Notes under the pieces: generated by a model | The model's input: only the letters and a program-made list of their open reading frames with translations | What the model was told of the DNA's origin: nothing | The model's database searches: none | Made by a program: the position numbers and the translations under genes | Shown here: positions 21,320 to 31,318 of the stretch, piece by piece | Layout: each line of letters begins with the position of its first letter | How positions within the stretch are numbered: position 1 is the stretch's first letter | Assembly (NCBI RefSeq): GCF_004194535.1 | Contig: NZ_CP025781.1 | Location: forward strand, 186,001 to 250,000 | DNA length: 64,000 nucleotides | Source: Iodobacter fluviatilis | GTDB taxonomy: Bacteria; Pseudomonadota; Gammaproteobacteria; Burkholderiales; Chitinibacteraceae | Reading direction: 5' to 3'

Positions 21320-21535
21320 ATGAGCAACATCGAAAACGGCATTTACCAGCATTATAAAGGCCCGCTTTATCAAGTGATTGGCCTAGCTAAACACAGCGAA
21401 ACCGAGGAAGAAATGGTGGTTTACCGCTGCCTTTATGGCGACTTTGATCTTTGGGTGCGGCCTTTAACCATGTTTACTGAAATACTGATCATTGATGGTG
21501 AACGCATTCCACGCTTTCGCTGGCATTCTAAGTAA
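21320..21535 (+). CDS. DUF1653 family protein
   Basis: A 71-aa cytoplasmic protein of the DUF1653 family, recognisable by the GIYQHYKGPLYQVIG start, the central MVVYRCLYGD and WVRPLTMFTE, and the terminal PRFRW. Its function is not established. The frame opens 36 bases earlier, but ATG 21320 has a GAG-type ribosome site and starts the conserved domain. It faces the Tsx-like porin gene, sharing a terminator. Confidence 0.88.
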   Translation: MSNIENGIYQHYKGPLYQVIGLAKHSETEEEMVVYRCLYGDFDLWVRPLTMFTEILIIDGERIPRFRWHSK

Positions 21536-21564
21536 AAACAGCAGCTATTCTTTATATTTAGACA

Positions 21565-21592
21565 AGAAAAAACCCGCCGCAGCGGGTTTTTT
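21565..21592. terminator. Bidirectional terminator
   Basis: GAAAAAACCCGC-CGCA-GCGGGTTTTTTC is a perfect palindrome that gives a G/C stem with T runs in both directions. It serves the DUF1653 gene and the convergent porin gene. Confidence 0.9.
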
Positions 21593-21610
21593 CTATTGCA
21601 ATAACACGAA

Positions 21611-22408
21611 TTAGAAATTGTATTTTGCTGTGTAGATCATAGCATTTTGGTAAGAAGCTGAACCTAGCTTTTGATCGGCATAACGGTATTGCACACCCGT
21701 GGTAAATTCTTTACTGACATTCCACCAAAGTGAAACCGCACCATTTTGGCCGGTCGCATTACCCTTCGTTACGCCACCTGCGGGGCTACCCATGGTCAAG
21801 TATTTATCATCACGATTAAACTCTGTTTCATGCCATTGTGTAGCCATAAATGATTGACCAAACATTTGAAAGCTATAGCCAGCAACATAACCCGCCATCA
21901 CGCCATTAGCGTGCGCGCCAATATTGCTCTCAAACTGCTGATGACCACCAATAAACGGCTTAATCCAGAAATTGCCATTTGAAAGACTAGTTCCTAAGCC
22001 CAGTACGCGATTTTGGCTAAAGAATGATGAACCAGTATCACGCAAATCATAAATATGTACGTAAGCCTGAAGCGGTACTGAACCTAACTGCACTAAATTA
22101 AAACGACCCACTGCCTTTGCAACAAGACGACGATTCTCACGTGAGTCTCTTTCGTCAGTCCCCTTTGTTGGGTTTTCTACATCAAAAAAACCATATGCCT
22201 CGCCCCAATCGCCACCAAAACCACCCTCAATTTCTAGCAAGGTAAAGTCTTTTTTACCGGCAAATGCACCTGCATTTGTGCGTTGCTCAGTACCATTAGA
22301 CCAGTCTAAGTAGTTGACACTGACATTTTTAAATGACCAGTCATTGCCAGCAAAGGCGGCAGGAGTAGCCAAAATGCTGGCTCCGACTAAGATATTGCGA
22401 AGTTTCAT
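21611..22408 (-). CDS. Tsx-like nucleoside-specific outer-membrane channel
   Basis: A 265-aa outer-membrane protein with a signal peptide (AAFA-GNDWSF). The N-terminal FKNVSVNYLDW, the GGFGGDWGEAYGFFD region and the terminal aromatic strand (MIYTAKYNF) fit the Tsx/OmpK channel family, which passes nucleosides. Paired with the divergent purT, a nucleoside role is plausible but unproven. The family call is good; substrate specificity is inferred. Confidence 0.82.
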   Translation of the reverse strand: MKLRNILVGASILATPAAFAGNDWSFKNVSVNYLDWSNGTEQRTNAGAFAGKKDFTLLEIEGGFGGDWGEAYGFFDVENPTKGTDERDSRENRRLVAKAVGRFNLVQLGSVPLQAYVHIYDLRDTGSSFFSQNRVLGLGTSLSNGNFWIKPFIGGHQQFESNIGAHANGVMAGYVAGYSFQMFGQSFMATQWHETEFNRDDKYLTMGSPAGGVTKGNATGQNGAVSLWWNVSKEFTTGVQYRYADQKLGSASYQNAMIYTAKYNF

Positions 22409-22827
22409 AATAAGCTCATCATTAATTCAATAGGAATCTGTAGATACGCATCCCCTAAGCCAACCAGGGAAGCGCAGCATAACGAGTTTATTTACGCCAG
22501 TAAATAAAATACGTTCAAAAACCAGATTAATTGATTTTGCTGCGAATTTTATTGATAAAACATAAGAAATGTGGATTATTACCTCAGTAAAAACCAATAA
22601 CATGACATCAAAATTAATGCAAATATTAAATAAAAATAATTGCAATAAATTAATAACCCTATTTATTACGCGCCATTTTAATTCTCAATGACAGCAAAAA
22701 ACCAACTCAAACCCAAGAATAATTGAAGGCTAGTCAGAGCTCATTAACCTACACACCACCACTTCCAAACCACCCCAAACAGCACTACATGCTAAAATCC
22801 GCCGCATTCAATGCTCTGGAAAAAACC
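22409..22827. other. Divergent promoter region of the Tsx-like gene and purT
   Basis: About 420 bp, very AT-rich in the part nearest the Tsx-like gene. It must hold both promoters. I looked for a PurR-type palindrome (CAAACGTTTG) and saw none. No gene or repeat seen. Confidence 0.5.
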
Positions 22828-24024
22828 ATGCGGATCGGCACACCTCTTTCAGCCTCAGCCACTAAAGTTATGCTACTTGGCAGCGGCGAGCTTGGCAAAG
22901 AAGTCATCATTGCTTTACAAAAACTAGGCGTGGAAGTGATCGCCGTCGACCGCTATCCCGATGCACCCGGCATGCAAGTGGCTCATCGCAGCCATGTAAT
23001 CAATATGGCCGATCCTATCGCTCTACGCGCACTGGTAGAACTTGAACGCCCACATTTAATCGTGCCAGAAATTGAAGCGATTGCCACCAGCGCCCTACTT
23101 GAAATTGAAGCGGATGGCCTCGCCACCGTCATCCCAAGCGCCCGTGCCACCCACCTCACCATGAACCGCGAAGGCATTCGCCGCCTTGCTGCCGAAGAGC
23201 TGGGCTTGCCCACATCAAGCTATCAATTTGCCTCATCTCTAGCTGAGATGCGTTCAGCCATAGCCGCAATCGGCCTACCCTGCCTGATCAAGCCAGTGAT
23301 GTCTTCATCAGGCAAGGGGCAGTCTTTTATCCGCGAAGCGACTGAAATCGATGCGGCATGGGAATACGCCGCCAGTGGCAGCCGTGTGAATCAAGGCCGC
23401 ATCATTGTGGAAGGCTTCGTAGATTTTGATTATGAAATTACCCTACTGACCGTACGCGCCTTAGGCCAATCCGGGGAAATCGAAACTTTTTTCTGTGAGC
23501 CCATCGGCCACATCCAGAAAAATGGCGATTATGTAGAAAGCTGGCAACCCCAAGCCATGCGCCCACTCGCGCTAGAGCGTGCCCGCGATATTGCGCAAAA
23601 AATCACCACCGATCTAGGTGGTCGTGGCCTATTTGGTGTAGAGCTCTTTGTAAAAGGCGACGAGGTATGGTTTTCTGAAGTCAGCCCACGCCCGCACGAC
23701 ACTGGTCTTGTTACCTTATCCAGCCAGCGTTTTTCAGAATTTGAGCTACACGCCCGCGCCATTTTAAATTTACCGATCGATGCTAACCTTCGCGAGCCAG
23801 CAGCCAGTGCGGTCATTTATGGCGGCTTGGAAGAAGCCGGCATTGCCTTTGAAGGCATCGAGCAAGCACTGGCCGTGCCCCGTGCAGATTTAAGACTCTT
23901 TGGCAAACCAGAAAGCTTTACCCGCCGCCGCATGGGCGTGGCTTTAGCTGCAGGATTAAACACAGATGAAGCACGCGAGCGCGCCAAACTGGCAGCCCGT
24001 TTAGTTAAACCGGTAAAGGGTTAA
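22828..24024 (+). CDS. purT: Formate-dependent phosphoribosylglycinamide formyltransferase
   Basis: A 398-aa cytoplasmic ATP-grasp enzyme that makes formyl-GAR from GAR, formate and ATP in purine synthesis. It follows E. coli PurT throughout: [14 protein letters not shown], the [10 protein letters not shown] start of the ATP-grasp fold, [37 protein letters not shown] and [12 protein letters not shown]. An upstream extension of the frame is not conserved. ATG 22828 (MRIGTPLS) aligns with the family start and has CTGGA before it. The haemoglobin gene follows after 3 bp. Confidence 0.95.
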   Translation: MRIGTPLSASATKVMLLGSGELGKEVIIALQKLGVEVIAVDRYPDAPGMQVAHRSHVINMADPIALRALVELERPHLIVPEIEAIATSALLEIEADGLATVIPSARATHLTMNREGIRRLAAEELGLPTSSYQFASSLAEMRSAIAAIGLPCLIKPVMSSSGKGQSFIREATEIDAAWEYAASGSRVNQGRIIVEGFVDFDYEITLLTVRALGQSGEIETFFCEPIGHIQKNGDYVESWQPQAMRPLALERARDIAQKITTDLGGRGLFGVELFVKGDEVWFSEVSPRPHDTGLVTLSSQRFSEFELHARAILNLPIDANLREPAASAVIYGGLEEAGIAFEGIEQALAVPRADLRLFGKPESFTRRRMGVALAAGLNTDEARERAKLAARLVKPVKG

Positions 24025-24027
24025 AGC

Positions 24028-24417
24028 ATGCAGGAAGTAGCCAGCATAACGCCCTACCAGCTATTAGGCGGTGATGCAGTCTTGCGCCAGCTGGTTGATC
24101 GTTTTTACGACATTATGTATACCGACCCACGCGCCAGCGGCATACGCGCCATGCACGCAAACGACAGCGGCCCAATCCGAGATAAATTCTTTGATTTTCT
24201 ATCTAGCTGGCTAGGCGGGCCGCAACGTTTTATTGAAAAATACGGCCACCCCATGCTGCGTGCACGCCATATGCCTTTTGCGATTGGCGAGGAGGAGCGT
24301 GATCAGTGGCTAATGTGTATGTTTCAGGCGATGGAAGAGACACAGATGGAAGACGCTTTGCGAGATCACTTAGAAGACGCCTTTTATCGAACGGCCGACT
24401 TTATGCGTAATAAATAA
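24028..24417 (+). CDS. Group II truncated haemoglobin
   Basis: A 129-aa haem protein of the 2-on-2 globin group II. Seen: the start TPYQLLGGDAVLRQLVDRFYD (helix B, with the tyrosine), SWLGGPQRFIEKYGHP (E-F region), the proximal His in RARHMPFAIG, and the group II tryptophan in RDQWLMCM. It probably binds O2 or NO or acts in oxidative or nitrosative defence. It starts 3 bp after purT, hence co-transcribed; the link with purine synthesis is not obvious. Confidence 0.92.
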   Translation: MQEVASITPYQLLGGDAVLRQLVDRFYDIMYTDPRASGIRAMHANDSGPIRDKFFDFLSSWLGGPQRFIEKYGHPMLRARHMPFAIGEEERDQWLMCMFQAMEETQMEDALRDHLEDAFYRTADFMRNK

Positions 24418-24514
24418 CAAAAACCATCCAAGCTATTACTAACCGAACATGCAATACAACCATTTAATTGATTCATCTGCAATTAACACCCGATAAACGC
24501 CGTGCGCCTCTGCA

Positions 24515-24550
24515 AATACCGTATTCAAGCAATTGAATACGGTATTTTTC
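24515..24550 (+). terminator. Terminator of purT-globin transcript
   Basis: AATACCGTATTCA pairs perfectly with TGAATACGGTATT (loop AGCAAT), followed by TTTC. A 13-bp stem, about 100 bp after the globin stop codon. Confidence 0.8.
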
Positions 24551-24672
24551 TTTACGCTCAATAATACAAAAAATACCCGCTTTAATTATTTATCGTCTTC
24601 ATGTTGTTTTTTCTAGCAATACGCTAAATCAGCTCTACAATCTAAAACAACTGCATTGCTTTGGAGCTCCCC

Positions 24673-26304
24673 ATGTTATCTAAATTTACAATCGCAGCAA
24701 GGCTCGTAGCTGGATTTACTCTACTGCTTTTTTTACTGATCGGCGTGGGAGCGGTCGGCCTATGGGGGCTTAATCGAGAAGCAAGCCTCACCGAAAATAT
24801 GTTACAACATGATTTAAACTACTCACTCGATCTAATCGAAGCCCGACATCAAGTCACAGACTTAAGGCGTTATGAAAAAGATATTTTTCTGAATTTTGAA
24901 AATATTAAAAAAATTAAAGAGTACGATCAAAAATGGCATGGCGCACTAGAAAAAGCGAATGCCGCCATCAAAAACAGTACGGCTAATGCCAGCGCTGGGG
25001 ATGTACAAAAATTAAATGAGCTATCACAACACCTAAAAGTGTATACCGAAGGCTTTAATCGTATATCCGATGACGTAGAAGCACAAAAATATCAAAAAGC
25101 TGCGGATATTAATGCAGAGTTTTCAAAATACAAAGAGCCTGTTCGCGCCATGCAAGAAGGACTAACCACCTTAGCTGATGAAGCCATCGCAAAAGCAAAA
25201 GGCATGGAAAAAACACTCGCCACCATTACCACTGCCACAATTAGCACATCGATAACCCTGATGTTTATTGCCATATTAATTGGTGTAGCCAGCGCCTTTG
25301 TTATTATTCGTAGCATCCGCAAACCCCTAGCGGCTTTACAAGCAACCATTACAGAAATCGATCAAACTGGCAACTTAACGCTCAGGCTTGATCAAGCAGG
25401 GATTGATGAAATTAGCCAATCTTCTACAGTGATTAATCGTCTACTTATCAATATGAGCAAAGTGATTAGTGAATCACGCAAAAACTCTAGCCAGCTACTT
25501 AGCTCGGCCGAAACGCTATCAACCGCAGCCAAAAAAATGACGGAATCGTCTGAAGTACAATCTTCCGCATCGAGCGCAACGGCCGCAGCAGTTGAAGAGC
25601 TATCTGTTAGTGTCAATATGATTTCATCCAGCGCAGAAGGCTTAAACACCGAGGCTAGACAAGGCGCATCCACCGCTGCCGAAGGCGCGCTTTCTGCCAA
25701 CCGCACAGCAGATGAAATACGGCAAATCGCCGAAAATATCAATCGCTCCGCCTCTGTGATCGATCAACTCAACCAGCGTTCAGGTGAAATTGGTAGCATC
25801 GTGATGGTGATTAAAGATATCGCCGACCAAACCAATCTGCTGGCGCTAAATGCGGCCATTGAGGCCGCACGCGCAGGGGATTTAGGCCGTGGCTTTGCCG
25901 TAGTTGCCGATGAAGTCAGAAAACTGGCCGAGCGCACTACGCAAGCCACCAGTGAAATCACCGCCAAGATTGAAGCCGTGCAAAGAGACACCGGCACCGC
26001 CTCCGAGGGCATGCAACACGCCAGCCGAATGGTTGAAAGTGGCGTACGCAACACACAAAGCGTAGCGGAATCATTAGCAAATCTGGAGCAGCAATCCAAA
26101 AACACGGTCAGCGATATTGCCCAGATGGCAGATGCCATTGGAGAGCAAAGCGCCGCCAGCCAAGATATTGCCAATAATATCGAGAAGATTGCCCAAGCTA
26201 GCGAAGAAAATCACGCCACGGCAAGCAGCACCAGCGTTTTATCCGAAGATCTGCGCCAGATTGCCATTACGCTCAATTCTTTAATTAGCCAATACCACAC
26301 CTAA
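24673..26304 (+). CDS. Methyl-accepting chemotaxis protein with 4HB-type sensor
   Basis: A 543-aa chemoreceptor. Membrane segments lie at about 12-32 and 187-212, enclosing a four-helix-bundle sensor of about 150 residues (4HB_MCP type, with the [17 protein letters not shown] pattern). HAMP and the signalling coiled coil follow, with the hairpin tip [18 protein letters not shown] and [18 protein letters not shown]. The first possible start is a TTG at 24661, but the ATG at 24673 has GGAG six bases ahead and begins a normal N-terminus. No CheR pentapeptide at the end. A single-gene unit between two terminators. Confidence 0.93.
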   Translation: MLSKFTIAARLVAGFTLLLFLLIGVGAVGLWGLNREASLTENMLQHDLNYSLDLIEARHQVTDLRRYEKDIFLNFENIKKIKEYDQKWHGALEKANAAIKNSTANASAGDVQKLNELSQHLKVYTEGFNRISDDVEAQKYQKAADINAEFSKYKEPVRAMQEGLTTLADEAIAKAKGMEKTLATITTATISTSITLMFIAILIGVASAFVIIRSIRKPLAALQATITEIDQTGNLTLRLDQAGIDEISQSSTVINRLLINMSKVISESRKNSSQLLSSAETLSTAAKKMTESSEVQSSASSATAAAVEELSVSVNMISSSAEGLNTEARQGASTAAEGALSANRTADEIRQIAENINRSASVIDQLNQRSGEIGSIVMVIKDIADQTNLLALNAAIEAARAGDLGRGFAVVADEVRKLAERTTQATSEITAKIEAVQRDTGTASEGMQHASRMVESGVRNTQSVAESLANLEQQSKNTVSDIAQMADAIGEQSAASQDIANNIEKIAQASEENHATASSTSVLSEDLRQIAITLNSLISQYHT

Positions 26305-26324
26305 TCTCCAGCATATTTTCCCAT

Positions 26325-26363
26325 AAAAAAACACCGCCGTTTATGCAAACAGCGGTGTTTTTT
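26325..26363. terminator. Bidirectional terminator after the chemoreceptor gene
   Basis: AACACCGCCGTTT pairs with AAACAGCGGTGTT (one mismatch), with A runs before and T runs after. It serves the chemoreceptor gene and the convergent DUF3460 gene. Confidence 0.85.
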
Positions 26364-26381
26364 GCTATTAAAACTAAAAAA

Positions 26382-26579
26382 TCAGTCAGCCTGATAAGGA
26401 TAAGGCTTTTGCTGCACTTTAGATTCTGCAGAGCGCGCACGCTCATCCAAATCCAATGGTGCTTTGTCCCACAAGAGCGCACGACCTTCAAGCTGGCCCT
26501 GAGCAATTTCAGGATTAGCGCCCAAATAGCCCTGCATAAATTGCGTAAAATCTGAAACGTACTGTGTATTCTTAAACAT
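26382..26579 (-). CDS. DUF3460 family protein
   Basis: A 65-aa protein of the DUF3460 family, small proteins mainly known from betaproteobacteria. The pattern SDFTQFMQGYL, then EGRALLWDKAPLDLDE and QQKPYPYQ is diagnostic. No function is established. It starts 32 bp downstream of the HisN-type phosphatase gene, in the same direction, so probably shares its transcript. Confidence 0.85.
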   Translation of the reverse strand: MFKNTQYVSDFTQFMQGYLGANPEIAQGQLEGRALLWDKAPLDLDERARSAESKVQQKPYPYQAD

Positions 26580-26611
26580 GGTAATCCACGTTAGTGTGAC
26601 GGATATATCTA

Positions 26612-27388
26612 TTATACCGCGTTCAGAAAAAATGGCAGCGCTGCCGCATGTAATATTGGGTTTGCCGCCGCCAACACCCGCCCTTCACTATAAATATCCA
26701 AATCTTTACCCTGCCAATCGCTCATTCTACCCCCTGCGCCATTCACTACCGGCGCTAATGCCGCAAAATCATGCAGCTTTAAGCCCTCTTCCACCACCAG
26801 CTCCAACCAGCCACTGGCCACCTGCGCATATAAATAGCCATCACCGCCATAGGTGCTAAAACGACATTGCTCCGATAGGCGCGCAAAAGCCGCCGCACCC
26901 ACATCCAAATATTGTGGCCCTGTTGTACCTAGCCTTGCCGCTTGCAACTGCGATGTTTGGTTTGCCACCACCGGCACACCATTAAACCATGCACCTTGTG
27001 CTGTAATCCCCAGCCAGCGCTCATTTTGAATAGGCTGATTAATCACGCCCAGTACAGGTTTACCGTGATGCAGCAAACCAATTAGCGTCACAAACAGTGC
27101 TCGCCCCACGGTAAATGATTTGGTGCCATCAATCGGGTCTAGCACCCACACCCATTCTGCGTCTTCACGCTCACGACCAAACTCTTCGCCAATAATGCCA
27201 TCTTGCGGGCGTATTTTTTGAATCAACTCACGCATAACTCGCTCGGCTTCTTGATCCGCAATTGTCACAGGGCTGTGATCATTTTTATCATCAATAACCA
27301 AAGCATGACGAAAATAAGGGCGAATCACCGCAGCACTCAACTCCGCCAACTGCTGTGCAAGAGCAATCATTTCTTCAGGCACGCTCAT
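26612..27388 (-). CDS. Inositol-monophosphatase-family phosphatase, HisN type
   Basis: A 258-aa cytoplasmic metal-dependent phosphatase. The metal motifs are GEEFG and DPIDGTKSFTVG, with a second-site HDFAALAPVVNGAGG. The latter pattern and its length fit the HisN-type histidinol-phosphatases more than SuhB or CysQ. No histidine genes are nearby, so the substrate remains unproven. ATG 27388 is chosen: TTGGAG precedes it by five bases and the protein then begins MSVPEEMIALAQQLA; the frame opens 42 bases earlier. Confidence 0.82.
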   Translation of the reverse strand: MSVPEEMIALAQQLAELSAAVIRPYFRHALVIDDKNDHSPVTIADQEAERVMRELIQKIRPQDGIIGEEFGREREDAEWVWVLDPIDGTKSFTVGRALFVTLIGLLHHGKPVLGVINQPIQNERWLGITAQGAWFNGVPVVANQTSQLQAARLGTTGPQYLDVGAAAFARLSEQCRFSTYGGDGYLYAQVASGWLELVVEEGLKLHDFAALAPVVNGAGGRMSDWQGKDLDIYSEGRVLAAANPILHAAALPFFLNAV

Positions 27389-27683
27389 CTCGACTCCAAA
27401 GCAATCATTAGTAGGCACAAAAAATAACATAAACCATGCCGGAATAATAATGGTTTTTATTCAAAAAAATTAAACATCACTTATTTAATTTTTAATTAAT
27501 AACTTACGACCCAACCCACTATTTTTTGATATCAAATTATAATAATTCTTAATACATAAATCAAAAGCTTAACGGCACAATAAACAGTGGCAAAAAACTA
27601 AAAAAAGAATAAAATACGCTATCCAACTACACAAATATAAAAAATTATATTTCATATAAAAGGGAGAAAACCCCTAAAATCAA

Positions 27684-27716
27684 ATCAGATCTAATTAAGA
27701 ATTAATTAGATCTGAT
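27684..27716 (+). promoter_or_regulatory. Perfect 14-bp inverted repeat in the bacterioferritin leader
   Basis: ATCAGATCTAATTA and TAATTAGATCTGAT, separated by 5 nt, end 17 bp before the start codon of the first bacterioferritin gene and just before its GGAG ribosome site. It could be a repressor site or an mRNA stem next to the ribosome site. It does not match a Fur box. The 270 bp upstream are AT-rich and otherwise featureless. Confidence 0.6.
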
Positions 27717-27733
27717 ACTTTGGAGAATACACG

Positions 27734-28204
27734 ATGCAAGGTAGCAAACTCGTCTTAAGCTCGCTCAATAGCGTGCTTGGCAATGAATTAATCGCCATCA
27801 ATCAATTTTTTTTACACGCGCGCATGTACCGTAACTGGGGCTTAAAAAAGCTCAATGACGCCGTCTATCACGAATCGATTGATGCCATGAAACGCGCAGA
27901 CAAACTGATTACGCGCATCCTGATGCTAGAAGGTCTACCAAATCTGCAGCAGCTTGGAAAACTCTATATCGGTGAAAATACACCAGAAATGCTAGCGTGT
28001 GATTTAAAACTCGTCAGCGCCCACCTTACCACCTTGCGTCAAGCCATTGAAACCTGTGAGCTAGAGCAAGATTACGTTTCACGCGATATCCTAGAAGATC
28101 TCCTTGAAGATGAAGAAGAATACGTTGATTGGCTAGAAACCCAAGCCGAACTACAAGTGTCTTTAGGCTTAGCAAATTACCTCCAATCACAAATCGACGC
28201 CTAA
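27734..28204 (+). CDS. Bacterioferritin subunit, haem-binding type
   Basis: A 156-aa four-helix subunit of the 24-mer iron store, close to E. coli Bfr and with the same numbering. The haem ligand Met52 is kept (YHESIDAMKRAD). Four of six ferroxidase ligands are changed: Glu51 to Ala, His54 to Arg, Glu94 to Val and His130 to Tyr; Glu18 and Glu127 remain. It should therefore bind haem but not oxidise iron by itself. The second subunit, 11 bp downstream, has the opposite pattern, so the pair should form mixed shells, as described for heteromeric bacterioferritins in Neisseria and some alphaproteobacteria. Confidence 0.93.
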   Translation: MQGSKLVLSSLNSVLGNELIAINQFFLHARMYRNWGLKKLNDAVYHESIDAMKRADKLITRILMLEGLPNLQQLGKLYIGENTPEMLACDLKLVSAHLTTLRQAIETCELEQDYVSRDILEDLLEDEEEYVDWLETQAELQVSLGLANYLQSQIDA

Positions 28205-28215
28205 GGAAGATCATC

Positions 28216-28683
28216 ATGCAAGGGAAAAAAAATGTAATCGCGGGCTTAAAAGAGCTGCTCGTTACCGAACTCAGCTCCGTCGACCAATACTTTGTGCATA
28301 GCCAGATGTATCACAACTGGGGCTATAGCAAGCTTTATGAGCGCATCGATCACGAGCGCCAAGACGAAATTGGCCACTCCACCCTGCTTATTGCTCGTAT
28401 TTTATTTTTAGGCGGCATCCCTGATGTGGCAGGCCGTGATGCGCTACGCATTGGCGCAGATGTACCTGCCATGCTGCATAATGACCTACTCACCGAATAC
28501 GATGTAGCTACCGCACTCAAGCGCGTTATCGCAATCTGCGAGCTAGAGCAAGATTACGTCACCCGTAATATGCTAATCAAGCTCTTAGATGATACCGAGC
28601 AAGATCATGCGCATTGGCTAGAGCAACAACTAGGCCTAATCGAGGCAATTGGCCTACCTAATTATTTGCAATCCCAGCAATAA
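28216..28683 (+). CDS. Bacterioferritin subunit, ferroxidase type
   Basis: A 155-aa partner subunit. All ferroxidase ligands are present: Glu18, Glu51, His54, Glu94, Glu128 and His131 (the last two shifted by a one-residue insertion). The haem-ligand position 52 is Ile. It would oxidise and take up Fe(II) while the upstream subunit brings haem for electron transfer and iron release. The frame is open further upstream, but ATG 28216 has AAGGA ahead and gives the conserved MQGKKNVI start. It ends at a strong terminator. Confidence 0.93.
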   Translation: MQGKKNVIAGLKELLVTELSSVDQYFVHSQMYHNWGYSKLYERIDHERQDEIGHSTLLIARILFLGGIPDVAGRDALRIGADVPAMLHNDLLTEYDVATALKRVIAICELEQDYVTRNMLIKLLDDTEQDHAHWLEQQLGLIEAIGLPNYLQSQQ

Positions 28684-28697
28684 GACATCCTTTCAAG

Positions 28698-28733
28698 CAT
28701 AAAAAAACGGGCCTTGCGCCCGTTTTTTTATGC
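28698..28733. terminator. Bidirectional terminator between bacterioferritin and dut
   Basis: AAAAAAACGGGC-CTTG-CGCCCGTTTTTTT, flanked by GCAT and ATGC, is a textbook stem with T runs in both directions, serving the two convergent transcripts. Confidence 0.93.
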
Positions 28734-28744
28734 TTCACAACAAA

Positions 28745-29194
28745 CTAATGTTTACCCGTGCTACCAAAACCACCCGCACCGCGATCGGATTCGGCAAATT
28801 CTTCAACTAGATTAAAATCCATCTGCACCACTGGAATAATCACCAACTGCGCGATCCGCTCCATAGGCTGAATAGTGAAAGGCACCTGACTACGATTCCA
28901 TACCGAGACAAAAATCTGCCCTTGATAATCTGAATCAATCAAACCCACTAAATTACCCAGCACAATTCCGTGCTTATGCCCCAAACCAGAGCGAGGCAAA
29001 ATCATTGCCGCCAAACCTGGATCATCAAGATGAAGCGCCATACCCGTTGGCACCAGCTGAGTAGCACCTGCCGCTAACTCCATAGGTACATCAAGGCAAG
29101 CGCGCAAATCCAAACCGGCCGAACCTTTGGTTGCATATTGCGGCAGATTTTCTTTCAACCGCGCATCTAAAATTTTTACATCGATAACGGACAT
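28745..29194 (-). CDS. dut: dUTP diphosphatase
   Basis: A 149-aa trimeric dUTPase that turns dUTP into dUMP and diphosphate, keeping uracil out of DNA and feeding dTMP synthesis. The conserved motifs are [40 protein letters not shown] and the terminal GGFGSTGKH. The start at 29194 follows AAGGT and gives [10 protein letters not shown]; the longer frame overlaps coaBC. It sits 4 bp after the coaBC stop, an arrangement common in proteobacteria. Confidence 0.96.
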   Translation of the reverse strand: MSVIDVKILDARLKENLPQYATKGSAGLDLRACLDVPMELAAGATQLVPTGMALHLDDPGLAAMILPRSGLGHKHGIVLGNLVGLIDSDYQGQIFVSVWNRSQVPFTIQPMERIAQLVIIPVVQMDFNLVEEFAESDRGAGGFGSTGKH

Positions 29195-29198
29195 GTTT

Positions 29199-30380
29199 TT
29201 ACCTTTTTTGATACAACCGTGCGATATGAGCAATCAAACGACGCGCCACATCCAGCTTAGGGGCGCGAGTTAAACGGGTTTCGCCGTCATCATCAAGCAA
29301 AATAATTTCATTATCATCCGCACCCATTGCGTTTTGCACTAAATTTGCAGCAAGCAGTGGGAGCTTTTTACGCCGACGCTTAGCTTCAGCGTACTCCAAC
29401 AGGTTTTCAGATTCGGCAGCAAAGCCCACACAAAAAGGTGGATTATCTCTGGCAGTGATATTGGCTAATATATCTGGGTTTGGCCCTAGCTCCAACGTCA
29501 AGATATGTGCGTCTTTTTTTATCTTTTGCTCAGATGGGTTTAACACATAGTAATCAGATACCGCCGCAACGCTGATAAAGATATCCGCTTCATCCACCTC
29601 AGCATCCACCGCTTGCAGCATTTGCTCAGCACTTTGCACATCAATCCGTCGGCAGCCTAAAGGCGTAGCTAAGGCAGTTTCGCCTGAAATCAACACCACG
29701 TCTGCGCCAGACTCCCAAGCCGCACGCGCAATAGCGTAGCCCATCTTACCAGAGCTGCTATTAGTAATGCCTCGCACTGCATCAATCCGCTCAAACGTAG
29801 GCCCAGCAGTAATCAACACTCGCTTACCTACCAATAATTTAAGCTGAAAAAAAGCCTCAATATGCTGCAGCAAATCACTAGGCTCTAGCATTCGCCCAAG
29901 CCCCACCTCACCACAAGCCTGCTCGCCCTCTCCTGGCCCTAAAATTTGCACGCCATCCGCCACCAATTGCACCACATTGCGCTGGTTAGGTGGGTTCTCC
30001 CACATTTGCCGATTCATAGCAGGGGCCAGCAATAATGGGCAATCTCTTGCAGCCACCATCGTAGACAACAAGTCATTAGCAAAGCCCTGCGCCACCTTGG
30101 CCATAAAATCAGCCGTCGCTGGGGCCACCACAATAGCGTGCGCGCCACGGGTTAAGTCAATATGTGCCATGTTATTTGGCACACGACCATCCCATAAATC
30201 CACAAACACAGGGCGGCCCGATACCGCTTGAAACGTCACTGGCCCCACAAATTGGGTTGCCGCTTCCGTCATCACCACCTGCACGTCATAAGACGCTTGA
30301 GTGAGCAAGCGCACCAGCTCAACCGATTTATACGCAGCAACGCCCCCCGTTACCCCAAGTACGATGCGTTTTTGGCTCAT
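29199..30380 (-). CDS. coaBC: Bifunctional phosphopantothenoylcysteine decarboxylase/synthetase
   Basis: A 393-aa coenzyme A biosynthesis enzyme. The N-terminal flavoprotein domain (CoaC) shows [35 protein letters not shown] and CGEVGLGRM. The C-terminal synthetase (CoaB) shows [29 protein letters not shown] and IKKDA. The start at 30380 (MSQKRIVLG) matches the family; the frame opens six codons earlier. dut follows in the same transcript. radC diverges upstream. Confidence 0.95.
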   Translation of the reverse strand: MSQKRIVLGVTGGVAAYKSVELVRLLTQASYDVQVVMTEAATQFVGPVTFQAVSGRPVFVDLWDGRVPNNMAHIDLTRGAHAIVVAPATADFMAKVAQGFANDLLSTMVAARDCPLLLAPAMNRQMWENPPNQRNVVQLVADGVQILGPGEGEQACGEVGLGRMLEPSDLLQHIEAFFQLKLLVGKRVLITAGPTFERIDAVRGITNSSSGKMGYAIARAAWESGADVVLISGETALATPLGCRRIDVQSAEQMLQAVDAEVDEADIFISVAAVSDYYVLNPSEQKIKKDAHILTLELGPNPDILANITARDNPPFCVGFAAESENLLEYAEAKRRRKKLPLLAANLVQNAMGADDNEIILLDDDGETRLTRAPKLDVARRLIAHIARLYQKR

Positions 30381-30593
30381 AAGTAAGCACCTATTCAATT
30401 ATATACAGCCATTAGTTTAACTGAGGATAGACCATGACATTAACCGTAATAATATTTTGCTACGCAAAGCTTTAGTCAGCACGTGATAGAAAAGGCTAAC
30501 GATCGCTGCATACTCAACTCTAGATAAAGAGCACTGGCGCAGTAACTCATTTAAGCAACTACACTAAGCGCTTGATATAACGGCGTTTGAGTA

Positions 30594-31268
30594 ATGGCAA
30601 TTACCGATTGGCCCGAAGATGAGCGCCCCAGAGAAAAACTCTTAGCGCATGGTGCTGAAAGCCTCAGCGATGCCGAGTTACTGGCTTTGTTTCTACGCGT
30701 TGGGGTAAAAGGCAAAAGTGCGGTGGATTTAGCCAGAGATTTGCTGCTGCACGTTGGCTCATTAGAAAAACTATTCCAAGCGCCGCTAGATACACTTTGC
30801 CAAGTACACGGCATGGGCGCTGCTAAATACTGCCAATTACAAGCCGTGCTAGAAATGGCGAAACGCGCTTTAAGTGAAAAGCTACGCACGGCCGATGCAT
30901 TTACCTCGCCGGCATCGGTCAAAGCTTTTCTGCAGCTGCGTTTACGTGGGCTAGATCATGAAGAGTTTCATGCCCTATTTTTAAATACCGCCCACCAGTT
31001 AATCAGTGCGGAGACCTTATTTAAAGGTTCACTATCTGAAACGCGAATCTACCCACGAGAAGTGGCAAGGCGCGCGTTGGCGCTAAACGCTGCTGCGGTG
31101 ATCGTAGCGCACAACCACCCTTCAGGCAGCCCCAAGCCGTCAGATGCGGACATCCACATCACCCAACAATTACGCAATACTTTAGAAATTATCGATGTTA
31201 GCTTACTCGACCACTGCATTGTTGCCGCACATCAGGTCATTTCCATGGCAGAGCAGGGCCTACTCTAA
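30594..31268 (+). CDS. radC: RadC family protein (JAB/MPN domain)
   Basis: A 224-aa protein. An N-terminal helix-hairpin-helix-like region (SDAELLALFLRVG, VHGMGAAKYCQLQA) is followed by a JAMM metal site, HNHPSGSPKPSDAD, with upstream LFLNTAHQLI. The historical link with DNA repair is doubtful, and its real role is not settled. The usual divergent place next to coaBC supports orthology. The ribosome site is weak. The calcium-loop protein follows after 50 bp. Confidence 0.93.
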   Translation: MAITDWPEDERPREKLLAHGAESLSDAELLALFLRVGVKGKSAVDLARDLLLHVGSLEKLFQAPLDTLCQVHGMGAAKYCQLQAVLEMAKRALSEKLRTADAFTSPASVKAFLQLRLRGLDHEEFHALFLNTAHQLISAETLFKGSLSETRIYPREVARRALALNAAAVIVAHNHPSGSPKPSDADIHITQQLRNTLEIIDVSLLDHCIVAAHQVISMAEQGLL

Positions 31269-31318
31269 ATAAGCAAACCGCAGGGTCGATAACAGAGCCA
31301 TACTCTGGAGCAACGGCC

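Noticed and set aside
22409-22827. PurR operator upstream of purT
   Set aside because: No CAAACGTTTG-like palindrome found.
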